Shown piece by piece: positions 37,982 through 46,714 of a stretch of DNA of 64,000 nucleotides. The stretch lies in the NCBI RefSeq assembly GCF_013363755.1, contig NZ_CP054840.1, positions 2,225,501 through 2,289,500 on the forward strand. Reading direction: 5' to 3'. A program made the position numbers and the translations under genes. Source of the DNA: Comamonas antarctica (GTDB lineage Bacteria; Pseudomonadota; Gammaproteobacteria; Burkholderiales; Burkholderiaceae_C). Under the pieces are notes generated by a model. That model was given only the letters and a program-made list of their open reading frames with translations, had not been told where the DNA came from and did no database searches. Each line of letters opens with the position of its first letter. Position 1 is the stretch's first letter.

Positions 37982-39880
37982 ATGCCGACGCCGACCCCGT
38001 CCACCACGCCCGATCTGATCCTGTTCAACGGCCGCTTCACCACGCTCGACCGCAGCAACCCCACGGCCAACGCCGTGGCCATTGCCGACGGCCGCTTCGT
38101 CCACGTGGGCAGCAATGCCGAGGTCATGGCGCTGGCCGGCGCCGGCACGCGGCGCATCGACCTGCAGGGCCGCAGCGCGCTGCCCGGGCTGATCGACAAC
38201 CACCTGCACATCATCCGCGGCGGGCTCAACTTCAACATGGAACTGCGCTGGGACGGTGTGCGCAGCCTGGCCGATGCAATGGCGATGCTGCGCGCCCAGG
38301 TCGACATCACGCCCGCGCCGCAGTGGGTGCGCGTGGTCGGCGGCTTCACCGAACACCAGTTCGCCGAAAAGCGGCTGCCCACGCTGGAAGAACTCAACGC
38401 CGCGGCGCCCGACACGCCGGTGTTCATCCTGCACCTCTACGACCGCGCGCTGCTCAACGGCGCCGCGCTGCGCGCCGTCGGCTACACCCGCGACACGCCC
38501 GCGCCGCACGGCGGCGAAATCCTGCGCGACAGCGCCGGCAATCCCACCGGCCTGCTGCTGGCCAAGCCCAATGCCGCCATCCTCTACGCCACGCTGGCGC
38601 TCGGCCCCAAGCTGCCGCGCGAGTACCAGATCAATTCCACGCGCCACTTCATGCGCGAACTCAACCGCCTGGGCGTGACCGGCGCCATCGACGCGGGCGG
38701 CGGGTTCCAGAACTATCCCGACGATTACGCGGTCATCGAGGAACTGGCCGAAGCCGACCAACTCACCATCCGCCTGGCCTACAACCTGTTCACGCAAAAG
38801 CCCAAGCAGGAGAAGGAAGACTTCCTCAACTGGACGGCGAACTCGCAATACAAGCAGGGCACCGACTACTTCCGCCACAACGGCGCGGGTGAGATGCTGG
38901 TGTTCTCGGCCGCCGATTTCGAGGATTTTCGCCAGCCGCGCCCCGAACTCGAAGCCGGCATGGAGGACGACCTGGAAGAAGTCGTGCGCATCCTGGCGCA
39001 GAACCGCTGGCCCTGGCGCATGCATGCGACCTATGACGAGACCATCAGCCGCGCGCTCGATGTGTTTGAAAAGGTCAACAAGGACACACCGCTTGCCGGC
39101 CTGAACTGGTTCTTCGACCACGCCGAAACGATTTCCGAGCGCTCGATCGAACGCGTGGCCGCGCTGGGCGGCGGCGTCGCCGTGCAGCACCGCATGGCCT
39201 ACCAGGGCGAATACTTCGTCGAGCAATATGGCGCGCGCGCCGCCGAGGCCACCCCGCCCGTCAAGCGCATGCTGGAGATGGGCGTCAAGACCTCGGCCGG
39301 CACGGATGCCACACGGGTTGCAAGCTACAACCCCTGGGTCTCGCTGTCGTGGCTGGTCACGGGCCGCACCGTGGGCGGCCTGCAGCTCACGCCGCAGCGC
39401 AATTGCCTCGACCGCGAACAGGCGCTGCGCATGTGGACCGAGAACGTCACCTGGTTCTCGAACGAGGAAGGCAAGAAGGGCCGCATCGAGGTGGGCCAGC
39501 TGGCCGACCTGGTCTTGCCCGACCGCGATTTCTTTGCCTGCCCCGAATCCGACATCGCCGACACCTCGGCGCTGCTCACAGTGGTCGGCGGCAAGGTGGT
39601 CTACGGCGCGGGCGACTTCGCCCAGTTCGACGAAGCGCAGCTGCCGCCCGCCATGCCCGACTGGTCGCCGGTGCGCCGCTATGGCGGCTACGGTGCCTGG
39701 GGCGCGAAAGACAGCGGCCCGCTGCAAGCCATGGCGCGCCAGGCCGCGGCTGCGTGTGCCTGTGCCAGCGCCTGCAATGTGCATGGCCACGCGCATGGCG
39801 GCGCCTGGAATGCGCAGTTGCCCACCTCCGATGCGAAAAGCTTCTGGGGCGCGCTGGGCTGCGCCTGCTGGGCGGTGTGA
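37982..39880 (+). CDS. YtcJ-like amidohydrolase with a Cys/His-rich tail
   Basis: The product has 632 residues and belongs to the Amidohydro_3 group that includes YtcJ and N-substituted formamide deformylase. The N-terminal beta segment (LILFNGRFTTLDRSNPTANA) and DNHLHIIRGG (HxH metal motif) are typical; WRMHATYDETISRALD and TSAGTDATRVASYNPW supply later ligands. The ATG at 37982 follows ccggagaca. The last 45 residues are unusual: C592, C594 and C598, then HGHAH at 601-605, then C627 and C629, a possible extra metal site. The gene sits between an isochorismatase-like hydrolase and an exporter, suggesting breakdown of an amide. Confidence 0.85.
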   Translation: MPTPTPSTTPDLILFNGRFTTLDRSNPTANAVAIADGRFVHVGSNAEVMALAGAGTRRIDLQGRSALPGLIDNHLHIIRGGLNFNMELRWDGVRSLADAMAMLRAQVDITPAPQWVRVVGGFTEHQFAEKRLPTLEELNAAAPDTPVFILHLYDRALLNGAALRAVGYTRDTPAPHGGEILRDSAGNPTGLLLAKPNAAILYATLALGPKLPREYQINSTRHFMRELNRLGVTGAIDAGGGFQNYPDDYAVIEELAEADQLTIRLAYNLFTQKPKQEKEDFLNWTANSQYKQGTDYFRHNGAGEMLVFSAADFEDFRQPRPELEAGMEDDLEEVVRILAQNRWPWRMHATYDETISRALDVFEKVNKDTPLAGLNWFFDHAETISERSIERVAALGGGVAVQHRMAYQGEYFVEQYGARAAEATPPVKRMLEMGVKTSAGTDATRVASYNPWVSLSWLVTGRTVGGLQLTPQRNCLDREQALRMWTENVTWFSNEEGKKGRIEVGQLADLVLPDRDFFACPESDIADTSALLTVVGGKVVYGAGDFAQFDEAQLPPAMPDWSPVRRYGGYGAWGAKDSGPLQAMARQAAAACACASACNVHGHAHGGAWNAQLPTSDAKSFWGALGCACWAV

Positions 39881-39882
39881 AC

Positions 39883-41475
39883 ATGGCCGATACCAAGAAC
39901 CCATCGGCCGCGGGCAGTTTCGCGGCGCTGCGCCAGCCGGTGTTTGCCGTGCTCTGGGCCGCCACCGTGCTGGGCAACACCGGCAGCTTCATGCGCGATG
40001 TCGCGAGCTCCTGGCTCGTGACCGATCTGTCGGCCAGCCCGACGGCCGTGGCGCTGATCCAGACCGCGGCCACGCTGCCGATCTTCCTGCTGGCCATTCC
40101 GGCCGGCGTGCTTTCGGACATCCTCGACCGCCGGCGCTTCCTGATCTTCGTGCAACTGGTGCTGGCCTCGGTCAGCGGCACGCTGCTGCTGCTGTCGCAC
40201 ACCGGCGCGCTCACCGTCGAATACCTGATTGCGCTGACCTTCATCGGCGGCATCGGCGCGGCGCTGATGGGGCCGACCTGGCAATCCATCGTGCCCGAGC
40301 TGGTGCCGCGCGCAGACCTCAAGGGCGCGGTGGCGCTGAACTCGCTGGGCATCAACATCGCGCGCGCCATCGGCCCCGCCGCGGGCGGCCTGATCCTCGC
40401 GAGCTTTGGCGCGGCGGCGGCCTATGGCCTTGATGTGCTGAGCTATGTGTTCGTGATTGGTGCCCTGCTCTGGTGGAAGCGCCCCAAGGCCGTCGATTCC
40501 GGGTTGTCCGAAAACTTCGTGGGCGCGTTTCGCGCTGGCCTGCGCTACACCTGGGCCAGCCAGGAGCTGCACCGCGTGCTGCTGCGCGCCGCCGTGTTCT
40601 TCCTGTTTGCCAGCGCGGTCTGGGCGCTGCTGCCGCTGGTCGCGCGGCAGATGCTGGGCGGCACCGCCGGCTTCTATGGCGTGATGCTGGGCGCGGTCGG
40701 TGCCGGCGCGATTGCGGGTGCGCTGGTCATGCCGCATCTGCGCCGCTGGCTCGATGCCGACGGCCTGGTGCTGCTGGCCTCGGTGGTCAGCGCCGCGGTC
40801 ATGGGCGCACTGGTGTTCGCGCCGCCGCAATGGCTGGCAGTCGTGCTGATGCTGCTGCTGGGCATGGGCTGGATCACGGCACTGACGACGTTCAACAGCG
40901 TGGCCCAGGCCATCCTGCCGAACTGGGTGCGCGGCCGCGGCCTGGCGGTCTACCTCACGGTGTTCAACGGCGCGCTCGCCGCGGGCAGCCTGGGCTGGGG
41001 CCTGCTGGCCCGTGCCATCGGCCTGCCCTGGGCGCTGGCCGCGAGCGCAGCCGGCCTGGTGATCGTCGCCCTGCTGTTCCACCGCGCCCGACTTCCATCC
41101 GGCGAGGCCGACCTGCAGCCCTCGAACCACTGGCCAGAGCCGCTGCTCGGCGAGCCCGTGGCGCACGACCGCGGCCCGGTCATGATCCAGATCACCTATC
41201 AGGTGCGCGCCGAAAATCGCCCCGCGTTTCTTGCCGCGATCCGGCGCCTGTCGCAGGAACGGCTGCGCGATGGCGCCTATGCCTGGGGCGTGATGGAGCA
41301 CAGCGCCGAGAGCGAACAAATCATGGAATGGTTCCTGGTTGCGTCGTGGGCCGAACATCTGCGCCAGCACCAGCGCGTATCGAAAGCCGATGCGGATCTG
41401 CAGGGCGAGGTGCTGCAGTGGCACAGCGGTCCGGACAGACCGCAGGTGCAGCACTTTCTGGCGCTGGCGCGGTAG
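39883..41475 (+). CDS. MFS transporter of the EntS-like (MFS_3) type with C-terminal cytoplasmic domain
   Basis: The 530-residue protein starts 2 bp after the amidohydrolase stop codon. Residues 1-415 form twelve membrane segments with MFS_3 features (VLGNTGSFMRDVASSWLVTD, GVLSDILDRRRFLIFVQ, LGINIARAIGPAAGGLILAS). Residues 430-530 form a soluble alpha/beta domain (VMIQITYQVRAENRPAFLAA, then EWFLVASWAEHLRQHQRVSK) resembling antibiotic-biosynthesis-monooxygenase-like dimeric barrels; this tail is a recognised part of many MFS_3 proteins. It is probably an exporter for a product or toxic intermediate of the preceding enzymes. Confidence 0.87.
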   Translation: MADTKNPSAAGSFAALRQPVFAVLWAATVLGNTGSFMRDVASSWLVTDLSASPTAVALIQTAATLPIFLLAIPAGVLSDILDRRRFLIFVQLVLASVSGTLLLLSHTGALTVEYLIALTFIGGIGAALMGPTWQSIVPELVPRADLKGAVALNSLGINIARAIGPAAGGLILASFGAAAAYGLDVLSYVFVIGALLWWKRPKAVDSGLSENFVGAFRAGLRYTWASQELHRVLLRAAVFFLFASAVWALLPLVARQMLGGTAGFYGVMLGAVGAGAIAGALVMPHLRRWLDADGLVLLASVVSAAVMGALVFAPPQWLAVVLMLLLGMGWITALTTFNSVAQAILPNWVRGRGLAVYLTVFNGALAAGSLGWGLLARAIGLPWALAASAAGLVIVALLFHRARLPSGEADLQPSNHWPEPLLGEPVAHDRGPVMIQITYQVRAENRPAFLAAIRRLSQERLRDGAYAWGVMEHSAESEQIMEWFLVASWAEHLRQHQRVSKADADLQGEVLQWHSGPDRPQVQHFLALAR

Positions 41476-41593
41476 CCAAGCGGTTGTCCGCTGCAGAAAC
41501 ACGCAGGGCCTGCGCGCCTTGCGCGCCCACTGCCCGCGACAGGCGTGTTTTCAAAACGACAAATCCATCGCGGTCAACATCAAAACTCTATAG

Positions 41594-41608
41594 ATAGATT
41601 AAATCTAT
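41594..41608. promoter_or_regulatory. AT-rich palindrome upstream of the first ankyrin gene
   Basis: atagatt (41594-41600) and aatctat (41602-41608) form a perfect dyad around one base, in a sharply AT-rich stretch (about 41575-41650) that contrasts with the flanking DNA. It lies about 110 bp before the ankyrin gene and could be an operator. No regulator gene is adjacent. Confidence 0.4.
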
Positions 41609-41716
41609 GATGTAATAAATTCCAATAGTGAAATCAATTTCAACATCAGATGCGAAACCAGCTTCCACCCTGCCGTCCGCGTCCCATGCACGCCGAAGAT
41701 ACCGGAGGCACTGCCC

Positions 41717-42643
41717 ATGCGTAATCCTCAGCCGGCCAACAGCACCGGGATGCATGCTCCCCCGTCTTCACCGTGTATCGAGGGCATGCGCCGGCCGCGG
41801 CCATCTACGGAAGAAGACGACGACGTCGTCACAGTGAAGCGAAGCTACCTGCCCGCAGATGCATTGGAACAGGATGCCGCGCAGCCGCTGCTGTCTGCGT
41901 CGGGTCAATGGTCGCCCTCTGCCACTGCGCAAACCCGCAACAGCGCGCCGGCCGCCGATGTGGAGTGGCAGCAGGTGCTCAACGAAGTGCTCGCGCATGC
42001 CGTTGAAACTCACGACCGCCACGGGGTGACGATCATGCTGAACCGTGGCGCGGATGTGAACTTCGTGGATCCGCTGACCGCCGATACTCCACTGCTCCTT
42101 GCGATGGACAACCTCGATGCAGGCATGACGGAGCTTCTTCTTGCCAGCGGCGCCGATCCGAATCTCGTGGACCCCATCAGCGGAAACACCCCACTGATGG
42201 TTGCGCTCTTCGAACAGAACCCGATCGCCGCCGGATTGCTGGTGGCATATGGCGCAGATGAAGATCTTGCCAACCCTCGCAACGGGCAAACCGCCTGGCT
42301 GATTGCACAGCGGCATGGGTATGGGCAGGAACTGGGCACGCTGCTTGCGCAGCGCCAGTCATGCGAGGAGCAGTCCGACTCCGACTCCGACTCCGGGCCG
42401 CAGCCTTTGCCGGTGCGGGCTGACGGTCAGGACAATGCCCTGCCCTTGCCGGGCGCAGTGAACGGCTGCGAAATCGACGGTACGGACACCTGTGAAATCC
42501 TGCAGGAAACGTATGCTGAAGTGCACGTGACCGTCACCTGCCCGGCCGTCAGCAGTGACTCGACAGATACCGCATCCCCAGGCCATTTATACGCATACCT
42601 GCTGGGCGCCCTCTCAGCGCCATGGCAAACCTACCCGGCGTGA
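41717..42643 (+). CDS. Ankyrin-repeat protein
   Basis: The 308-residue protein has at least three ankyrin repeats at about residues 85-210: IMLNRGADVNFVDPLTADTP, ELLLASGADPNLVDPISGNT and GLLVAYGADEDLANPRNGQT. The N-terminus (residues 1-60) is Pro/Arg-rich with an acidic STEEDDDV block; no signal peptide or membrane segment is visible. The C-terminal third is Ser/Asp-rich (SDSDSDSG) and lacks recognisable domains. ggagg precedes the ATG. It is the intact member of a tandem duplicate pair; the shared N-terminus suggests a common targeting signal. Protein-protein interaction is the only function the repeats imply. Confidence 0.85.
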   Translation: MRNPQPANSTGMHAPPSSPCIEGMRRPRPSTEEDDDVVTVKRSYLPADALEQDAAQPLLSASGQWSPSATAQTRNSAPAADVEWQQVLNEVLAHAVETHDRHGVTIMLNRGADVNFVDPLTADTPLLLAMDNLDAGMTELLLASGADPNLVDPISGNTPLMVALFEQNPIAAGLLVAYGADEDLANPRNGQTAWLIAQRHGYGQELGTLLAQRQSCEEQSDSDSDSGPQPLPVRADGQDNALPLPGAVNGCEIDGTDTCEILQETYAEVHVTVTCPAVSSDSTDTASPGHLYAYLLGALSAPWQTYPA

Positions 42644-42796
42644 AGGCCCAACAGCTTGTATGTGTTCATCTGACCCGAGTTGGAGACACTGGGTGTGGCC
42701 ACACCACCAGAACCCTCAGGAATTTCCACATGCAAAACCAGCTGCGGCTCCCTCATCCACTGTCTGTTTACTCCAGAGTCGTGAAAGCAACTGCAA

Positions 42797-43710
42797 ATGC
42801 GTGTTCCCAGGCCAGCCAACAGCACAGGCGTGTGCGCTCCCCGGTTTCCACCAGGTATCGCGGGCATGCGCCGGTCACGGCCGCCTGAAGAAGAGGACGA
42901 CGACGTGTTCACGGCCGGGCGAAGCTACGTTGGCCCAGACCTCCTGGAGCAGGATACCGCGCAGCCCCTGCTGCCCGCAATGGTTCCAGCGGCACCGCGC
43001 GCCACGGGCGAAACCCTTATGGCCGCACTGGCGGCCGATGCGCAGTCGCAACTGATGCTGGACAGGAGGCTGATCGACGCGGTTGAACGCGCGGAGCCCC
43101 TGGAAGTGTGGAGGCTGCTAAAGGGTGGAGCGAATGTGAACTTCGTCGATTCGCGGACCGGCGTCACCCCCCTCATCGTGGCAATGTCCATGCCTTTTGG
43201 GAACACGATGAAAATTCTGCTGGCGCACGGTGCAGATCCCAATTTCATCAATCCCTTCGACGGGAACACCCCCAGATGGTCGCGCTCTACAGCAGCAACT
43301 TTCACGCCATCGGGGTGCTGGTGGAACATGGCGCAAATGAACATCTTGCCAATCCATACAACGGGCATACCGCCTGGGGGATTGCGCAGTGGCAAGGGGT
43401 TGGGCATGAGCTGAGTGCGATGCTCGCGCAACGCGATTCACGCGTGGAGCAGTCCGGCACCGACCCTGCCCCGCTGCCATGGTCGGCAAGAGCTGACAAC
43501 CAGCACAATGTCCAGGTGTTGCCAGGAGCAGTGAACCCCGACGATACCGATGGCATGGAGACGAATCAGACCATGTCGGACATCGACCTTCCCACGCCAG
43601 TTGCCGCTCCCTACCCGGCTGTCATCAATGTCCCGGCGCACATCGAACCGACAGGCGTTTTGCTCCCTTTCTTGCCGACAGCTCCTTGCGGGCCTTGGCA
43701 CACCAATTAG
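42797..43710 (+). pseudogene. Second ankyrin-repeat gene, frameshifted in a C run
   Basis: The first 158 residues parallel the upstream gene (PRPANSTG at the N-terminus, GMRRSRPPEEEDDDV, LLEQDTAQPLLPA, then repeats GGANVNFVDSRTGVTPLIVA and LLAHGADPNFINPFDGNTP). At the five-C run 43269-43273 the expected reading PQMVALYSSNFHAIGVLVEHGANEHL continues in another frame, which runs to the stop at 43710. One extra C would restore a protein of about 304 residues. As written, the first frame ends at 43414 with 205 residues. It may be a true pseudogene, a slippage-switched gene, or a sequencing error. Confidence 0.85.
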
Positions 43711-43720
43711 GCGCCATGTT

Positions 43721-43738
43721 GCCGGCCTCCGGGCCGGC
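43721..43738. terminator. Hairpin between convergent genes
   Basis: gccggcc (43721-43727) pairs with ggccggc (43732-43738) around a four-base loop, between the end of the second ankyrin gene and the end of the metallo-beta-lactamase-fold gene. There is no T run on either side, so any terminator activity would be weak or factor-dependent. Confidence 0.45.
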
Positions 43739-43746
43739 ATCCCGCA

Positions 43747-44766
43747 TCAAGGCATCAGCGCAAACCGGTCGCGCTGCGCCAATGCGCATTGATTCATCAC
43801 CGTCAACGTGCGCTCGACGGTGGATTGGCCAATCACAAAAGGATTGGCAGGCGTGCCCGGGTCCTGGCGCAGTTTCTCCAGCTTGGCCTGCGAACCATCC
43901 ATGCGCGAATGGTTGGACAGCATCACATCGATGCCCTCGCTGCGCGAAAGACTGGCCATGCGCTGCGTGGAGGCGCCATAGGCTTCAAGCCGCGGTATGT
44001 CCTTGCCGAAGTTGAAGCCCGTGCCGCCCCACAGCAGCACGCGGTGCGTCTTGCCCTGCCACGCCACATCGAACACCGAAGCCAGCGTGCCCCAGGTGTG
44101 GCCGGGAATCACATGCAGCGTGACACTGGTGTTGCCCAGCGTGATGCGGTCCCCATCCTTGACCGAGATATCGCGCTTGGGCGGCGCCCCCCAGATCGGC
44201 GTTGCGAACTCCAGCCGCGTTTCGGTCATGGTCCAGTCCAGATCGCTCATCACCACCCGCGCACCATACTTCTGCGCGAGATACGGCGCACCGCCATAGT
44301 GGTCGCCATGCCCATGCGACACGATGATGTAGCGAATGCGCGCCGGATCCAGCCCCTGCTTGCGCAACCCGCCCTCGATCAGCGTCGCAGCCTCCATGGG
44401 CGTGTTCAGCGCATCGATCAGAATGATGCCCTCGGACGTATCGATGGCCCAGGCACTCGACCAGTCGCCGCCCACGAAATACAGATTGTCAAACGCCCGC
44501 CCCGGCGGCGGAGCCGGCTTGCCAATCAGCGCCCGCAACCCCTTCTCCATATCCTCCTGCCCCGCCCGCGCAGCCGGCGCCGGTTTGCACAGCGTGAGCA
44601 CTTCGCCCAGGTCGGTTCCGGCGGCTCGGGTAGCTGCATGGACATGTGCGGCGACCGTTGCCTCCGAAGGTGCTGCAACTTGTTTCGCTGTGCCGCCGCA
44701 GCCATAAAGGCTGGCAATGCCGGCCAGCAGGCAGAGGCTTAGAGTGCGTTGTGAGAGGGGTTTCAT
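43747..44766 (-). CDS. Metallo-beta-lactamase-fold hydrolase, probable lipoprotein
   Basis: The 339-residue protein has a signal sequence with a likely lipobox (SLYGC, C23) and an MBL domain at about residues 90-325. The zinc motif is HGHGDH at 151-156 in IIVSHGHGDHYGGAPYLA; VIPGHTWGTLASVFD gives the next histidine, and SNHSRMDG a further one. The layout (DNLYFVGGDWSSAWAIDTSE before the motif and GHTWG after it) recalls subclass B3 beta-lactamases, but several B3-like proteins are not lactamases. It could act on beta-lactams, lactones or another ester in the periplasm. It is convergent with the ankyrin pair. Confidence 0.8.
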   Translation of the reverse strand: MKPLSQRTLSLCLLAGIASLYGCGGTAKQVAAPSEATVAAHVHAATRAAGTDLGEVLTLCKPAPAARAGQEDMEKGLRALIGKPAPPPGRAFDNLYFVGGDWSSAWAIDTSEGIILIDALNTPMEAATLIEGGLRKQGLDPARIRYIIVSHGHGDHYGGAPYLAQKYGARVVMSDLDWTMTETRLEFATPIWGAPPKRDISVKDGDRITLGNTSVTLHVIPGHTWGTLASVFDVAWQGKTHRVLLWGGTGFNFGKDIPRLEAYGASTQRMASLSRSEGIDVMLSNHSRMDGSQAKLEKLRQDPGTPANPFVIGQSTVERTLTVMNQCALAQRDRFALMP

Positions 44767-45390
44767 TCAGCTCGGCTCCGTGCTTTTTTGTTGGCTGTTG
44801 CTTATCTCGCGACTGTGAAATCGGAGTTGACGACATGTTTGTTGATTACATCCCAGTGACCGTATCGCATTCTTCGAGCCGCCCTGTCCGTCGGCTGACG
44901 ACGGACTCTGCGATGTGGGTCAGGACTGTGTCTGCTACCAGCTGCCATTTGACAAGGGAATCGTGCCTGATAAGTTGACCCTGTTGGGACGCTGTGGCGA
45001 CAACGTACCGCATAGGTGCTCGGCAGTGCGCAACACAGTGAGAGATATGATGCGTCAATAATTTTAAATTAAATCATTGACTACTAAAAAAGCCCAAGGG
45101 AATGGGCACAGAGAGGGGTGATTTCAGGGCGAAAAAACGGTACCAATGCAATGCCCTGGACTACTTATCGCGAGTTATCGGAGTAGGCATAGCCCTAGCA
45201 TTCCAAACCTATGTTCGAAAACGCGCAAAAGCTCATGTGTTCCTATCAGCTGCCAGCAGCCCAACCTGCGGCACCTGATGACCGAGTGCTTCAGGCTAAT
45301 TGCCGCCGGTCAGGTTTGACCATCGAACAGCAAGCTGACGTCGAGATCTGTCATTAGCCATCCACACGGGCAGCGGGCATCACCGTTCCG
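44767..45390. other. Gene-poor boundary region of the accessory segment
   Basis: These 624 bases contain no gene I can support. Short frames exist on both strands (for example 44846-45058 on the minus strand) but lack recognisable features. Around 45055-45090 the DNA turns AT-rich. A terminator-like hairpin lies at 45086-45107. A fragment at 45260-45320 reads in one frame as LRHLMTECFRLIAAGQV followed by a stop and could be the remnant of a gene end. The region probably marks a junction between backbone and island DNA. Confidence 0.4.
45086..45107 (-). terminator. Rho-independent terminator for leftward transcription
   Basis: On the minus strand gccca (45107-45103) pairs with tgggc (45096-45092) around a six-base loop, followed by tttttt (45091-45086). 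It lies about 285 bp beyond the stop codon of the nuclease-like gene and could end that operon. Confidence 0.65.
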
Positions 45391-46635
45391 CTATATTGGC
45401 ACGTGAAACACGAGCACAGTCAAGAATAACTCGCGGTTCTTGTCGCCGCTGCTATGAAGGACGTATCGGACGCCACTCTCGTGCGGCCATGTAACGGCAC
45501 GCTTAAAATTTTCGTGCGCCTTGGCTACAGCGTCGATGCCGGTGAGGACAGTCGAGGTCTGGGTACCGCGAATAAATACGAGGATCGCCATTTTGCCATC
45601 GCGCCAGGTCGCGTAGCCGAGGAGCTGGTCGATTGCTTCGCGAAACGCCTTCGGCCCCTTCCAAAACTTGCACTCGGCAATGAAGACGTTGCGGTCGCCC
45701 TCTCGTAGAAGAATGTCGGTTTTACCTCCCATATTGAAGGTCTCGCCCGTCGCCTTTCCTTCAAACTGACCGTTGAGCTGCACAAGAAAGTGCTGCCGCA
45801 GGGCTTCTTCGTTCATGGACTTGAAGGCATCGGGACTGCGCTCCATTACCAACGCCATGTCCTGAACGACTTTCAGAATGCGTTCGTACAACTCCATAGC
45901 AAGCGCCGGTTCCGGCTTGAACTGCGCCGTTGTCGTAGGCGGTAGGGTCAGGACTGCCTTGCGCTTTACCGTCGGAAGCGCGTAGGTCTTCGGCGCGTCG
46001 GCCCGTCGCCGGATCGGGATACCGAGCGCCTCCGCGCGCTGCGACTGCGCAAGCAGCCGTTCGCGACGTTGGTGGATCGACTGCCCTGCAGCGGCGGAGA
46101 GATTCTGGTTGTGCGCATCGATCATCGGACGCTGCCATCCCAGATACTGCTCAATCTCTTTCAGGGTCTGTTCGGCAAGTGCGCGGATGTCGCGGGGCTG
46201 GTCGGCAGGTGTGTCGTACCGAAGAACGACTTCGTTTTTTTCGATGACAGCGCGAGGCGGATTGAGCGAATACGTGCTGGCCTTCGCGTAAAACAGCTCG
46301 CTCTCGCCCTCAAATGGGATATGGACTTCGACACGCCCGCCTGCCACCATGACCGGGCGGCTTCGGTCATCGATAAAGCGCATAGGATCGTGCCGGACAT
46401 CGACCGGTACGTTCTCATGATCGGCATACCACTTGTCTCGTTGCAACGTGATCGGTGTTATGCCGTATTTCTCAACCAAATAGCGCTTCAGGTCCTCGGG
46501 CGGTGTATTGAGTAACCGGTTTTGGTCGAGTCCTTCGACTTCCTGATACATCTTCTGTAGGTTTAGTCGTATGGAATGCTCAAGGTCATGGGTGATGAAT
46601 AGAAGTCCTTTGCTTTTGTCGATGGTGCCGAACAT
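45391..46635 (-). CDS. PD-(D/E)XK nuclease-like protein
   Basis: I do not recognise this 414-residue protein as a named family. Its C-terminal domain (about residues 265-414) has the layout of a PD-(D/E)XK nuclease: D307 in MGGKTDILL, E321 and K323 in FIAECKFWKG, then FREAIDQLLGYATWRDGKMA, where the Q337 position matches a motif common in Mrr-like and related restriction folds. The N-terminal 230 residues are unassigned and partly helical, with a hydrophilic linker near 190-215. It follows the XRE-ImmA/IrrE gene by 79 bp in the same direction and is the likely effector of that module. DNA cleavage is inferred. Confidence 0.75.
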   Translation of the reverse strand: MFGTIDKSKGLLFITHDLEHSIRLNLQKMYQEVEGLDQNRLLNTPPEDLKRYLVEKYGITPITLQRDKWYADHENVPVDVRHDPMRFIDDRSRPVMVAGGRVEVHIPFEGESELFYAKASTYSLNPPRAVIEKNEVVLRYDTPADQPRDIRALAEQTLKEIEQYLGWQRPMIDAHNQNLSAAAGQSIHQRRERLLAQSQRAEALGIPIRRRADAPKTYALPTVKRKAVLTLPPTTTAQFKPEPALAMELYERILKVVQDMALVMERSPDAFKSMNEEALRQHFLVQLNGQFEGKATGETFNMGGKTDILLREGDRNVFIAECKFWKGPKAFREAIDQLLGYATWRDGKMAILVFIRGTQTSTVLTGIDAVAKAHENFKRAVTWPHESGVRYVLHSSGDKNRELFLTVLVFHVPI

Positions 46636-46714
46636 CCGCTTCTCCCGCCCTAAATCAGATAGCCATTGTTTTCACAGTGTGTTCAGAACACACCCCTCAA
46701 CCGATGAGACAGGC

